DNA of 64,000 nucleotides from Lactifluus volemus (taxonomy: Eukaryota > Basidiomycota > Agaricomycetes > Russulales > Russulaceae), in the NCBI GenBank assembly GCA_022376515.1, contig WTXI01000013.1, positions 310,001-374,000 of the forward strand. The letters are read 5' to 3'. Made by a program: the position numbers and the translations under genes. Each line of letters begins with the position of its first letter. The stretch's first letter is position 1. The notes under the pieces are model-generated. The model did not search any database. It saw only the letters and a program-made list of their open reading frames with translations, and had not been told where the DNA came from. Positions 11,495 through 23,840 of the stretch are shown in pieces.

Positions 11495-14400
11495 TTAGAG
11501 TAGCTGGCGCTCGGATTGGCTGGTGGGCGCCATGCACTCGGGACACCTCGTCGCACCTCCGCACTAAATTTCGGAATGGTCAGCTGTCTGGTATTTACAG
11601 GACGACAGGTAGTTCACGAACTTCTTCAATTACAAAACTGTGACCGTTTTCGCAGTTGTATACTAAGTGTCCCCCAAGGGCGGAAAAAAAAGACAAAGGG
11701 CCATCGGTGCCTATGGCTTATAGGATGACCAAGAACTTACAGAAGTCAAATGATTTGATGAAGTCAGTCTTTCTTGCAGAGGCAGGGCCAGGTATCCGCT
11801 TCCGGCGAGAAGATGTGTTGCCAGTGTGTGGTACTCCTCCACGTATCTATCTCCTCTCGCACGGCAGTTTTGGGCGAACCACCTACTTTCCACTTCCAGT
11901 CCATCCAGGCTGAGGGGTGGAAGACCCAGGATGTAAGTTTCCTCGAGCTTCTTTAGTTGAGTGGCTGTGATAGTGGCCCTTTTTTGTGCCCTGTCGCTGT
12001 ACTCTTGACGATGGACATCATCGAGAGGTTTATCTTGAATCAGTAAAGCGCGCTCTGTCAGAACTCCGAAGCGGAACAATTCGAGCTCTCCGCGAAGAAT
12101 GTATACTTCGGCCCGGGCAGCGAGTCGAAACGCCGAAGACTTCTGCGCAATGGCGAGGGCCTTCCCTACTCGTGGATGCATGACTCGTAGATGAAGGATA
12201 CGTAGGACCGCCATAAACGTGAATGCTGGACAATGTCATCGTCCCTGGAGGCCGGTTGAGACCCTCAATTCGGGCCTGCGCAATTTCCGCTAACATGTAC
12301 CGCAACTCGAGGGACAGGAAGAAACCTTCCACTTGAAAGCGGGAGTTGGCCTTGTGTGGAGGCTGTCCAATCTTCTGTTCACCTTTCCATTGCTACGGTC
12401 TCGGGTTTTCGCAAGCCCTCTCGTGGTTGCGTGCTATGGCGGCAAGTTCTAGGTTATATAACGTTTCGAGTGCAGCACCGTACGCTTGAAATGTGGTCCC
12501 CGTGTCCGCGCGATGTCAAAAACTGTCTTGTACAGCTTGAGAAGGTCCCGCACGACCCTTTTCCATGCTCTTCCCTCCTCTCCAGAGAATCCGTGGACGG
12601 CTGTCATGCTGCTCTGATCGATTACCCCATGGGGAAGTGGCTCAAACTCTTTTCCAAATAGGTTCCTGCGATTCTCACTTAGGAGATCGAAATCTTCTGC
12701 AGCCTTTGCCCGGGCCGGTCGTCGGAAAGGTATCTTTCTTGCTGCTCCTTAACGCCCTGGAGTTTCGCCCAAAATCTTCGATGTCTGGACCAACCCCCGC
12801 AAGCGCTGATGACATCGCTCTTGCTACATTTTGTTCGAGTATATCGAGGTTCGCCCGCTTGGTGACGCGCCCATATCGGAGAGCAGTGATGGGTCCACGA
12901 CAGATGGGACAAGTGGGAGGCGTCTGATAGTTCACTGGTGGTGACTTTGTAGCCAAGTAGGCGCCGGTAACGTCGACTTCATAGTACGCAGACATACTAC
13001 AATGTCTGTCCAGAGTTTCGACGGTGAAGATGTGTCCGCATTCCAACTTGATGAGACGTTCTAAGATATCTTTGGAGTCGAGATCGACCTCTGCCAATGT
13101 CCTCTGCTGGATTAAGTCGACAACGTCAACTTTTTTCTCGTCTGGAAGGCAGGCGATACATGTCTGCCCCTCACAAGGTTCTCCACAAACTAAACAATTT
13201 GATATTAGACCAAGTTCAGTTTACAGTCAGCGGGTGGGCGATCACATACTTGAGGGGCATCCATGACCGCATAATAGTCGTTGTTTGCAGGCGCGGTTGC
13301 AGGGTAGACGAGGACAAACCTGCAGATGCAGAATCAAAACTCAGTGACAATTTAAGATAGCGCTTTCAAAGCATGCTTACTGAGCCGCATACTACAGGGC
13401 AAGATTCGTGAGGACAAGACCATTCGCACGGTTCCATACAAGGCGAGCAAGGCTTCCAGCATGGCTCTTCACACTTGTGGTGAGCGCAGCGTTTTTGGCA
13501 TTGTTCAGAACACGCCTGGTTGCATGTATGGTCCGAGTCGGAGGAACAAGGAAGACCACATAAGTGCTGGCATTTGAGCACCGTTGGCAAACGTGACTGG
13601 CGTGATGCGTGCGATCCAAGGGAAAGGCCCCTGCTGGTATCGTTGCCGTTTCTCGAGTGACCTGCTGACACTTATGGCATCGAGCGGTGCACTTCCCAGA
13701 ACAACACACAGTCAAGGCCCCACAGGCCTCTTCGCATGCGAAGTTGGCAGAATCCTCGCCACAAGCTATCACGGCGCTGTGCTCACAGCCTGGCAGAGGC
13801 AGTGAAACGAGGGAAGCGCAATATACGTCATCCAGATTTTCAAGCATGTGACTGAAGAAACGGTATCAGTCGATAGAAGCGGGCGAACGACTTGAAAAGC
13901 ACTTCCAAGGAACGATTCAGCTGTGTGGTTGCATGGTAGTTTAACTCCATGTATTGGAAACTTGCAGTCTCCGCAATCATCTGAACACCGGAAGGACAAG
14001 GATGAGCCCTGGGGCAGGTGGCCCTTGCGCAGGGCTCATTACACTTCATCCTTCTATGGTTATCTTGGTCAGCGTGACACTGCAACGCTCTAGTCAGTAA
14101 AAGCGCCGGACAGTTCAATTTTCGAAAGCAATGTACCACTGATGGACAAAAGTGGCCGCATGGCAGAACTGATTCACAGGGTGTGACGCAACCACCTTCG
14201 GGTGCGAGTTCGGGAAGTTCTCCGGGCTCGGAAATGAAGCGTGTAGTAGAGGGGTGACGTGGGCAAACGATTGGGATCGCATAACCAACCTGATCTGCCC
14301 TCTCCATCTCGTCTAGTACCTTCTTCCACGTTTCGTTTTTCCTCAGATTGGAGTCATTTCCAAAGATGTATAGACCATGCTGAGCCCGGGACAGGGCAAC

Positions 14401-17400
14401 GTTAATCCTATTTGAGCTCTACAGCGGGTTAGTGAGTACGAAACGTCCGTAATCTTAAGTTTCGTGTGGCAGCGTACCTTCAAGAAACCAATCGACCCAT
14501 CGCTATCGAACGAGCCTGAGTTCCTGACCAGAGAAATGATCACAATCTTTGCCTCCTCTCCCTGGAAGTTGTCGACAGTCCCAAGACGAATCTACGTAAT
14601 GATTTGGAATCCTCGGGTATTCAATTCAAAATTCGTAGTGTACGTACGTGTCTGGCGACTTCGACCTGCGCGAATCCAATCTCGTCATTCATGAGACCCG
14701 TGCGCCCCAGCATCTCTTCATCGCGTTCATCCACATTAACTTCAATTTCGAGGTCTCGGAGGGCCACGCGGACCTTCTGTAGTTGGCCAAGGTACGCACA
14801 AAGGACCGCAATGTCTCCGACACCGTTATAGGGACCTTGTTTGAGGAAATATAGAACAAGGTCACGTATCATCTCAACCTGATCATGAAGGACCAATATT
14901 CGGTTAGTGTGCGATGTAAAACGTATTAATTAATCCCGACGAACCTCAAACGTGTTATATCTGGAGACAGAATCAACTTCTGCAGACTCCGGGTTGGCAT
15001 GTGAAAAAAAGAAGATATCCTTCTCCATGCCTTGAACCGCGGGATAGCGATAGACAATGGGGTGATCTTCGAGATTTGGATATAAGATTGTCCTAGGAGG
15101 GCGTCTGAAATTTCGAACCCAAATTCTAATGAGGGGGTACGACATACCGGATGAAATGGGATATCATGGGTCGCATTCTCCGCTGCACGTTAAGTTGCGA
15201 CATGCTCATTCCGGCATCGGAAAGCCGCTCCATGAGCGAACGATCAAATTTATACAGTTTTCTGCCAGGTGCGCTATCCATTGACAAGGCTTCCGAGAAA
15301 AGTTGAGCTTGGAGAATGAGCCTGAGGCATGTTGGGACTCACTGAAAGTTGACAAGTTTGTGCGTAATTGTTTTGGGTCTCCAATACAGATCAAATGCTC
15401 AACTGTGTGCAGCGACGTGAGGGGTACGTCGATGCCAAGCTAGTAGGTTTGGCTGTACCTGAAGAAACAAGAGAGGCCAAAACATGGGCTTCTAAAACTT
15501 GGCCGGCTTCTTCCACCATTAGAACCTTCGGTCCGACGCTCTGTGGGATCAGGTTCAGGTCATGCGATACACAAACATTCCCAACAAACCGTGAGGAGAG
15601 AGACCAGGTTTGCGGCACCTACAGTTTCAAGCGTCAGACCACCGTTTTTCTCGCTACAACCAAATACCTACCAGTGGTGGTGCATGCGATTAGATCAGTT
15701 TCGCTGAGAAGCCTACGTCGAACCTTCCAATAAACAGCGCTCAATACCCAGCAGAGTGAGCTTTTGGATTATGATAACTAACCTCGTCCTTGACGTTGTC
15801 AAACCCACTACATGCGCTTTTATACCATGTCCTGAGGTTCTGATACTTGGCCAAGTTTGAATAAAATGCCAGTTGGCGCATCTCCTTCTCCCATAATTTC
15901 GCGAGGCACTTTCGCTCGCTCAGCGACATTGACCAGACATCATTGACGTCGTTTGTAAGACATTCGAGAGAACGGCATTTCGAAGGAACAGCTGGAATTT
16001 GGTCGGGGAAACCGTGCTTGCCAAAGAATGCTACCCGCGGCTTGGGGCTGTCACTTCTTTCGTCCTCGGGCTTCGTGGGAGGTGAGAACGTCAGAAGGAA
16101 TTCGATATCTCGACCATCCTTCCAGAATCCGTATATCCCGAAAATTTGAGAATCCTCAGAGACCTCCCTGCCCTTGGAAATCCGAGTCCACCGCCCCTTC
16201 TCGTTCTCATCCTCGAGAACCTCCCGGAAGACTTCTGTAATCCAAGAAGGTGGGCCCCGGAAAGAACCGACATGGTTGGGATAATGAGAGCCGAGAAACG
16301 GCTCTGCGATTTCCCATGTTACTTCAGGGAGCTGCATTTGATTCAAGATCCTTGCTATCTCGTTTTCTGTCCTCTTGACGCAAGCAAATTCACGTCCTAT
16401 TTTTCGACTCAGAACTTCAGGACTTGAGACCCGTTCCAGTCTATTTAGCGTGTACTGTGCAATGCGTTCATGTTTCGTCTTGGTGCCAATGCGCACGATA
16501 TTTGTGGTAATCTCGGCATCAAGGATGGATGTGAGCAAGTGGTCGAGTGCGTGGTTTGTAAAGGCGATAAGAACTAGAGTGCCGTGAGGTTATTTATAAG
16601 GATCATGGAGGACCCACATACCTATTGGCCTGATATTGTTTGAGAGAAGCACTCGAAGGATCTCGACTCCTGTGTAACTCTTACAGAGAAATGAGAAATG
16701 AGTTTATCCTCGCTCACCGAGAGTCTCGTACCTTTCCTGTTCCGGGAGGGCTAGTTGCTGGAAAATCAGAAACCGGACTTCACAGAAGTTTTTGGGCGCA
16801 CCCTTGTATCAGGGAAACCTCTCGCGTGAGAGCATCAACCAGGGCATCAACTTGTGAGGGATCCAAATCGCTCGATGCTTGGAGCTCCCGACGCGCATTT
16901 AGAGCAGACATCTCGTCGCTGGCGTCGAGACTTGGAACATTTTCTCCAGATCGAGCCAAGCACTGCAAATCAAATTTAAAGCCCGGAACACGTGCGTAGC
17001 GTGGAGGCTGAACGGAGAGAGATTCGAGAGACTCAGAAGATGATATGATATGTGAAAAGGGTATAGAGGTAGGCTCCACATTTTGTAGGGTTTCGAGAAA
17101 TGGGTGTAAAGCTTCAAACATGATGTTGTTGTCCAAGAGAATGGCATATTCTGACGTGTTGATTGAGATCGGCTGTCGTCGCAATGCCATCATTTCAATC
17201 TCGGCATCGAAAAATGAAACTCGAAGGTGAACAGTTTCTGCATCCTGTTTGGCGGAGACTCCGATATCTCTACCCGTAGAGATGATGGTTCCAAGATATA
17301 CATGGAACTGATTCGGAGAAATAAGGATCAGAGCGACCAGATTTGCATGCTGTAGGCGCTTCGATTGTCCCCAGTATTCTGTTCTCTTTCTCCAGCTTTT

Positions 17401-18019
17401 GTCACGGGCAGCACCAGGAGGTGCATCAAGTCTCAAATCCACAGTGAATCGTTGACGTTCAGCCCTTACGAGCGCAAATTCCACACCTGTATAGAGGTGG
17501 AAGAACACAGAATTAGTCCCAGACGTTTTGTAGGAACCTCCTTTGGACGATAGTAATTGTTCCAATGTCGTTGGATTTCGGATGGAAGGAGTTCTCGGAG
17601 CCCACATGATTTCGAGATCATTGCAAATTTCCGCAATAGAGTGACGGATAGGTGAGCTTCGAGGGCGATCCGAGTCAGTGCACAAGAAACAACTAAAAAT
17701 CAGCAGCATACATCATTTCTTCCCTCAGGAGCCGGAACTGTATGTCGAGATGCCGTTCCATTGAACCCTCAGGTAGACGATGCGGTGCCAAGGGAAGAAA
17801 TATAGGGAGATTTGGTGGTAGAGGACAGACAAGTTCTTCATGGGTCGGCGCAATGCGAATGTCCCATATGTTGGTGAAATCGTTGTCGTGGTGAGGTAAC
17901 CCCCCATTGCGTAAAGTCCCTGGCGGGTCGTGGGCAAGTTCTAGGCGGGAGGTCAGAGCTTGATGCATCTGACCACCGCCTCCACGTCCGCGGTCAACAG
18001 TTGAGCTACTTGACGACAT
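11495..18019 (-). CDS. NFX1-type zinc finger RNA helicase (ZNFX1 / S. pombe Hrr1-like)
   Basis: Superfamily 1, UPF1-like helicase with NFX1 zinc fingers. Proteins of this family (S. pombe Hrr1, animal ZNFX1) act in small-RNA silencing or antiviral RNA sensing. Seen from the N-terminus: HHDNDFTNIWDIRIAPTHEE and SMERHLDIQFRLLREE (17.7-17.9 kb); Walker A SPPGTGK followed by SYTGVEIL (near 16.7 kb, split by an intron); AFTNHALDHLL (near 16.55 kb); a DEAx-box variant EEAGQ (15.5 kb); CIGDPKQLR (15.4 kb); INVALSRAQHGLYIFGND (14.4 kb); cysteine-rich NFX1 repeats (13.2-14.3 kb); a RING-like segment with CGHIFTVETLDRHC and CPICR (12.9-13.1 kb); and a final zinc motif NCENGHSF ... CGGATRCPEC with stop at 11495-11497. 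The start is placed at Met 18019 (MSSSSSTVDRGRG). The 3' third needs about five one-base corrections (near 12714, 12767, 12244, 12170, 11787), so this may be decayed or miscalled. Confidence 0.88.
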
Positions 18020-19908
18020 GTAGAAAACAGGTGAGGACAAGGTGTACAAGGTGTCGAACGATAGACAAAGATGGGGGGAAAGGTCAGTACCAAGCAATGA
18101 ACCGCGCGCAGCCGCCGCAGCCTGACGCCGATAACGAGAGGAGTCCACGCGGCTTCTGATGAGAATCTGAGGGCTACATTGAACTGTATTTGGCAGTAGG
18201 TATTGCGCCTCCATAGAAGCAGACGGGTATGAGCCTGGTAATGCAGGTATTCTACAAAGTAACACCCGGGCGCTACTTCCAACTGAAAAGCCGCATCGTC
18301 GGTCCGGCGGGAGTAACCCCATTTTCGATGATGACATAATTACCGTGATCAACAAAGGTCACGTTGTTGGCCCTAATTGGGACCAAGTTGTCATACAGTA
18401 GGCTTACTGTTGGACATTTGACTGGCCCCGGTGGCCGAATATCGAAAATTTTTGACTTTCCCTGGCTAATCGTTGCTACGTGCGCAACGACCAAGTCACC
18501 AGTTTGATAATCCAATGATGTGATCCGTGAAAAAATGTCTGCCTTCCCTACCGTCTGTATATCTGACCTTATACAGATGCAGGACAGCACAATCTGAAGT
18601 TCTTGCAAAACCCGGACTTTTCAACGACACTTTGCACCCCCCCAGCTACATTTCGATAAACGATTAGTATGGTTTACTAGATCGCCTTGGCCCCTGCGTT
18701 AACAGAAGATTCGGAAATAAGAAGGGACGGGACGTTGAGCGGGGTCGGGGTAAGTGCTTCTGATTTTCTACACCTTCAGGCTTAGGAGTCAACGCGCTAG
18801 GGTTACCAAATACTGTGCCCGCGTTCTAATCACTGTGCCGATCCGGAAATTCATATCCAAACAACGTACTTCCCTCTACCTGCACCGCGGAATTACACAG
18901 GCCCAGCCGTCGGAACTTCTGTGCCACTTATATCAGGGATCCGTGACCAACATAGATGAAATGCTATTCTTTCCCAGTATGAGAGCAGCACTCCGCTCAC
19001 GCGACAAGCACCTCGAGCTTGTGAATCTGTTCAAGCATAGCTTTGATCTGTGGTGTTCTCCCTTGCGCGGAGGGAACATGAAGGGTTTCATTGCGCAAGA
19101 AATCGATCGACATGGGATCCGGTGGGCGTGATGAGATGCAAATCGATGCTGAAAAACAAGTGGATCCATCATCCGTGCCTCTCGAGCGAAGGGTCTGTCT
19201 CCATGATGCAGGAGAAAGTCCATATGAAGAGGCATACGTTATCAAGAGACATCACGGTCTACGTTCACGCATTGTGCACATAATTGACATGCATATGTCA
19301 CTCAATCAAAGAAATAGGAGAAAGTGAGCATAGTGAAGACGGCAAACCAGGTACCACCGCGGAATTGCTCGGGCATCTCATTCAGGCAGCAGCTAAGAGA
19401 GCACGCACTGACAAAACGTTCACTATCGAGCCGATCATAGAGATGCAGATGGTATGCCGCCCCGTACTTGTAGGCGGTCTACTCTCTCGCCCGCCCACAA
19501 CGCCAGCTCACATTCTCGTATCTCTCGCAGCGCATCTCGGTGCCAACTAAATCCGCGATTCAGAAGAGCTGTGTCTAGACCAGGTTGTACAGGGACATTG
19601 TCATATCTCCCCCAGCGGAAGTGGTGGGAAACGAAATGGGTGTTACCGATGGCGGCGGCCGTGACGATGTCGAAAACGAATAACACATTCGGCGTGCCTA
19701 GGCCCATGAGCCATCAATCAATGGTCAGTCACGGAAATTCAAACTGTCGGGCATCTATTATCTTTTTGGGCCGGTTGTCGAAACTACTTGACAAGTTGTC
19801 ACGGCGTGTATTACAGGTAATAAGCCAGACAGAAGATTTTCATCATCGACATCAATCAAAAATTTTTAAGATACGACTGCACGAGACAATTACCCGCACT
19901 GCGAAGCC
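18020..19908. other. start of duplication unit A, no complete gene
   Basis: Upstream flank of the helicase gene, then unit A sequence that is repeated at 24.9-26.6 kb. Open frames on either strand are short and their codons are not conserved between the two copies (small indels break them), which argues against coding. Confidence 0.55.
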
Positions 19909-20446
19909 TCAACGGCGCAGGTGGTCGTAGCGACGTCGAGCTCTCTTCCCCTCGCGCCCCCAGGGGTCCCTCCACTCCTCGACCTTTCCCAGCTCTAGGG
20001 CCTTTTCACGAACAAAGCTGAGTACGTAGCATACCGCCTTCTCGATGGGTACGTCGTCATTGAGGATCCAGTCTAGGATCAGCGTCGTCTGGTAAATCTG
20101 GCATTGCTCGCGCGTGGGTTTTGGGCCGCACTTCGCAACTTTGAAATGTTTGTTGAAGCCATCTTTTCTGTCCCACCTCAAGAAGCAAGTTGGACAATAG
20201 AGGTGGCACGGGAGGTGAGACGTCAGCATGTGTCGGTCCAAATCTTGCGGTCGATCACTAGTAACAGATTCTGTGCAACGAGGGGCAGGACAGTAAAGAC
20301 GGGTCTCGTTGGAAGAATAGACCTATGGTAGAACGTGGGTACATCAAATTCTGGCGTTGTGCCTTGACATAAACGCTTACCTCAGGCTGGCGCAAGCTAG
20401 ATTCGGGTAGAGCTCCAGCGGTAAAGTAGGCAAAGTTATTGTCCAT
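19909..20446 (-). CDS. small two-zinc-finger protein, family copy 2 (about 159 aa)
   Basis: Function unknown. Exon 1 20446-20381 (starts MDNNFAYFTAGALPESS), intron 20380-20323 (58 nt, gtaagc ... atag), exon 2 20322-19909; the join is in phase. First finger CPAPRC ... RHMLTSH, second knuckle CPTCFLRWDRKDGFNKH ... C, then LILDWILNDD, ELGKVEEWRDPWG and a basic C-terminus (KRARRRYDHLRR). The lysine/arginine tail could be a nuclear signal (inference). Gene order and strand match copies 3 and 4 in the neighbouring duplication units. Confidence 0.75.
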
Positions 20447-20707
20447 GGAAGGGTGAAAAGGATATCTTTATGAATGACGATCAGGACCACGCGCAAAGTG
20501 GAGTATTTTTGAGATGCGGTGGACCATGGGCACTACATCGTAACCAAACCTCGGCCTTTTATAAGTTCATGGCTTATGGGGATGCCCTTCTACTTCCACT
20601 GTACCGTCTGTAGAATGGAAGTACTGATGAGGTTGATAAGACCCGCGGGGACCCGTGGTGATCTTTCTGTCCCTGTCCTAGCCATGAAGGGGCCTGACAG
20701 TGCCGGG

Positions 20708-20760
20708 TGGCGATGTGGCAAACTCCCTTAATTGTCTGAGCCGATATCTGGGTTCGATTC
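20708..20760 (+). repeat. tRNA-like A-box/B-box pair, possible SINE remnant (unit A)
   Basis: tggcgatgtgg at 20708-20718 differs by one base from the pol III A-box consensus, and ggttcgattc at 20751-20760 fits the B-box. Spacing is tRNA-like. The stems do not fold into a good cloverleaf, so a functional tRNA is unlikely. Confidence 0.35.
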
Positions 20761-22309
20761 TAGACTATTAGTAAGTTACGAGTATTCAAGCCAACTGAGC
20801 TGACTAACTTCAAGTTCTTGAGGATCATCGCTGGCTAGTCTTTATTGAGGCTTTCTTTGACGCCTTTGTACTGCCAAGAATTGAAAAGTTCGATTAGAAT
20901 GTACTTGCAGAAATACCTTTTGCCGATGACTGAGTACCTCAGACTAATTAACTAGTAACTTACTGACACCGACATCGAGGAGACGATCATGATGTGGGTG
21001 TTAATAGAGTACCACAAGGCGTACCAGCTTTTCTCCTCTGAGACAAGTAAAGTGTTCCGGTAACCATGTGCTAGTGGGGAATGCACGCGTTTATTTCCAG
21101 AGGTGAGTTTACCTCACTCGAGGATGTAATCCATCACATTGGATCCCAGTGACACCTCTATCTGGTGTCGAAAACGAGAGTGAAGACGCGGAGAATGAAC
21201 ACGCGCGCGGGAGCGGAACGAGCGGGAGAGGCGGCGAAGAGCAAAAAGAATGTGGGACGCGTCCTTGATCCCCCAGTCTCGTATTTTGGTATTTAACTAG
21301 TCTAGTGTGTATGCTACGGACTGAATGGATTTAGTGCCAAGACGGCCGCTCGATCTTAGTGTGCACGAGGCGGGGCATTGCCATGTGCTCGGGTGAACTA
21401 ACTATGCTAAGGTAAAAGGGAATTTGTCTGTAGAAAGTGAATGGTATCGTAATGGGCGGCTGTGGGCGCCCGCCCCCAACGAGGAGCAGGCGTTGTCCAC
21501 GCCGGCGGGCCCTCAGGGAGCCGCGGGCGTTGGCAATCCCGTCTCAGGGTCCCAGTGCACGCTGCACGCCGTTCTCGGCTGTCAGCTCCTCTTCGTGCCC
21601 GATTCGATTTCCCCAACACTATCTCCAAAAGACTCAGGATTGGGTTGAGGAGCACCTGCTTGAGGCCTAACCAGAGACTCGGGAGGACGACAGTACCGAA
21701 TTGCGGCAGCCGGAACACAAGCTTGTCGACTGCGGTTCTCGGTACCCTAGATAGTGTACACGTGTATCACTGCCCAAAGACAGTCGTGGGAGGAAACGGG
21801 GAGGGAGCAATGAGGCGAAATACCGTACCTGCATCGCTTATCCCTACTTAGTATTGTGGGTCAGACAAAGCAGGTAGTTCCCATCTGGCACCTCAACTGG
21901 CGACGGGCGCGCGGAGGCAGTACTGTAGTGCTGCTGTACTAGGATTCAGCGTCCCTGAAAGACCGGACTCCACGTTTTCACTAGCCGAGCAGTATTTGGT
22001 TCCCCGAACTTGCATCTCACCTTCTTCGGACTGGTCTCCAGATATATCTTCGAGCCTGGCCAGTTTTTATCCCGGTGGTTGACTTGGTTCCGTAAAAAAT
22101 ACAAGAAGTCGACCACTGTAGATAATTTGATACAAGACGTGGCTGCGTTCGGGTAAGTTACCGATTTGGTGGAGGAAGCCGCCGCAAATCTAGGCAATTT
22201 TGCAAGGTTCACCCCGCAACGATGGTATCAGAATGTAGGAAAGGTCATTGATTGACATTAGAATTCCCTGACAAAGAATGCCAAGGGCACGGAAAGGCGG
22301 ATGTAAGGA

Positions 22310-22780
22310 GTGGATCAGTGAGGCGGTCAACGCCACACGATATCGATATCGATTTGGGTTGCCCCTTCAAGGAACTGCCGTACATAAGACCGCGTGCTCC
22401 GAGTCTGCGTTGGGCAGGTCCCTCCTTTCATGACTCTGGGTTGATTAGATTTCAGTTCGTATAAGAACTACGAATGCACAACGTGCCTAACAGCCAGCTT
22501 GAAAAAATTGCACACGCCTTATAGAATGCGAGTCGAGACCGACGAGACCGACGGATGAGGTGAAGGACACTGGAGATCGTAGTCCAGGCCCTCATTCAAT
22601 AAAACGTTGCAGATCCAACTACTCCAGTCCTCGGCTGTCATCGAGTAAAGCCAAAATAATGCTGTCGTCTGGGATGGAAGATCCCATCGCATGGGTGGGA
22701 ATCGCATGTTCACAGGATCGCTGCGGACATTACTGCACAAAGTTGACATCATCGCTTGATCTGAAATGGTGAGTAAAGGG
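22310..22780 (+). repeat. inner repeat copy 1
   Basis: Starts around gaacgccac-type sequence with gatatcgat, continues through cagccagcttgaaaa and the block with ctcggctgtcatc and agtaaagccaaaataa. The same series recurs at 23025-23500, 28560-28960 and 32160-32340. Confidence 0.65.
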
Positions 22781-23024
22781 CTGCATGATAATTGACTGGT
22801 GGATCCGGCCCTATCCACTGGAGAGCAAACCTACGCCGACAACAGTGCCTGGTCACTGATTGATGGGAGATGGTACCGGTCCGAGTCGTACACGTTGGTA
22901 ACTTACGTACTGTATGGGCGCTCCCCCAATTTGAGAAACAGCTACTGTACATTGTATTTTTCTCCCAAAGACTACAAAAATCGATACGATCAACCAAAAC
23001 ATTAGTACGGGGAGGGGGGGGGGG

Positions 23025-23500
23025 ATCCGGGTGAACGCCACACGGAGATCAATATCGATTCGGATCTTTGTTATTCTTTTCCGTCGTCCATGTCAAAGGG
23101 CTGGCGTAAACAACATCGCGCTTAGAGTCTGCGTTTGGGGTTCCTCCGGAGTCGTTTCGTCCCTCTGGGTTTATTATAATATGTTCCACCCGTATAAGAA
23201 CTGGTTATCAGCCAGCTTGAAAATTGCACACGTCGTACAGGATGCGAGTCAGGGTCGAAGGACGAGATTCGGATGAGGTGATGGATCGGGAGTGTGTCTT
23301 TTTTGGCCCTGTTTGGAAACCCAAGAAGAGGCTTCGTTTGGATTTAATTACTCCGATCCTCGGCTGCTATATCATATATGTAGTAAAGCCAAAATAACGT
23401 CATGGTGGGGGCATCGCACGCTCACAGGATCGCGACGGACCACGCTGCACATGGTTGACCGCTGTGACATTGAAACGTACAGAACCTTTTGTCTCACATC
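23025..23500 (+). repeat. inner repeat copy 2
   Basis: Second copy inside unit A, about 720 bp after copy 1, closest to the copy at 28560 (both carry tatatcatatatgtagtaaa). This copy shows that the inner element was duplicated independently of the large unit. Confidence 0.65.
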
Positions 23501-23621
23501 TTTGCCAATGACTTCCTCTCCTCAGTTGGCGATTTGGCCGACTGGACCCGGCCTATGCCGCCGTGGAGACTCGGAGCAAACTGCATATGCCGCTATGCCT
23601 CCTGCCTGGGGAAGTGTGGAG

Positions 23622-23840
23622 TTAGATCATGGATAGCCTGAACGATCTTGGCCTGTTCTCCTCCTCTTCCTTCTGAGCGACCACAAGTTGATCCTTGGTC
23701 ATTCCTGCAATTATGTTGGTGTCCTGTTCAAATGCTGCTCTGTTCATCTGTACACGAGCAGACATCAATGCTTCCCTGCGTTGCAAAATTCCGAAAGTGA
23801 AAAACAGGAACGTTTTGTGTTTGCGGAATCGCCAGTCAAA
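23622..23840 (-). mobile_element. fragment of a Helitron helicase-like protein
   Basis: A minus-strand open segment reads RFRKHKTFLFFTFGILQRRE, ALMSARVQMNRAAFEQD and a KDQLVVAQKEEEEN tail. This matches, from memory, the N-terminal Helitron-like domain of rolling-circle transposon Rep/helicase proteins, which characteristically have a QRR-AL-SARVQM core. Only about 70 residues are present, with no Rep or helicase motifs around them, so it is a dead fragment. It sits in the part of unit A that has no counterpart in unit B. Confidence 0.5.

Noticed and set aside
20701..20770. Functional tRNA gene
   Set aside because: A and B boxes match, but the T-arm and acceptor stems do not pair well, so at most a tRNA-derived repeat.
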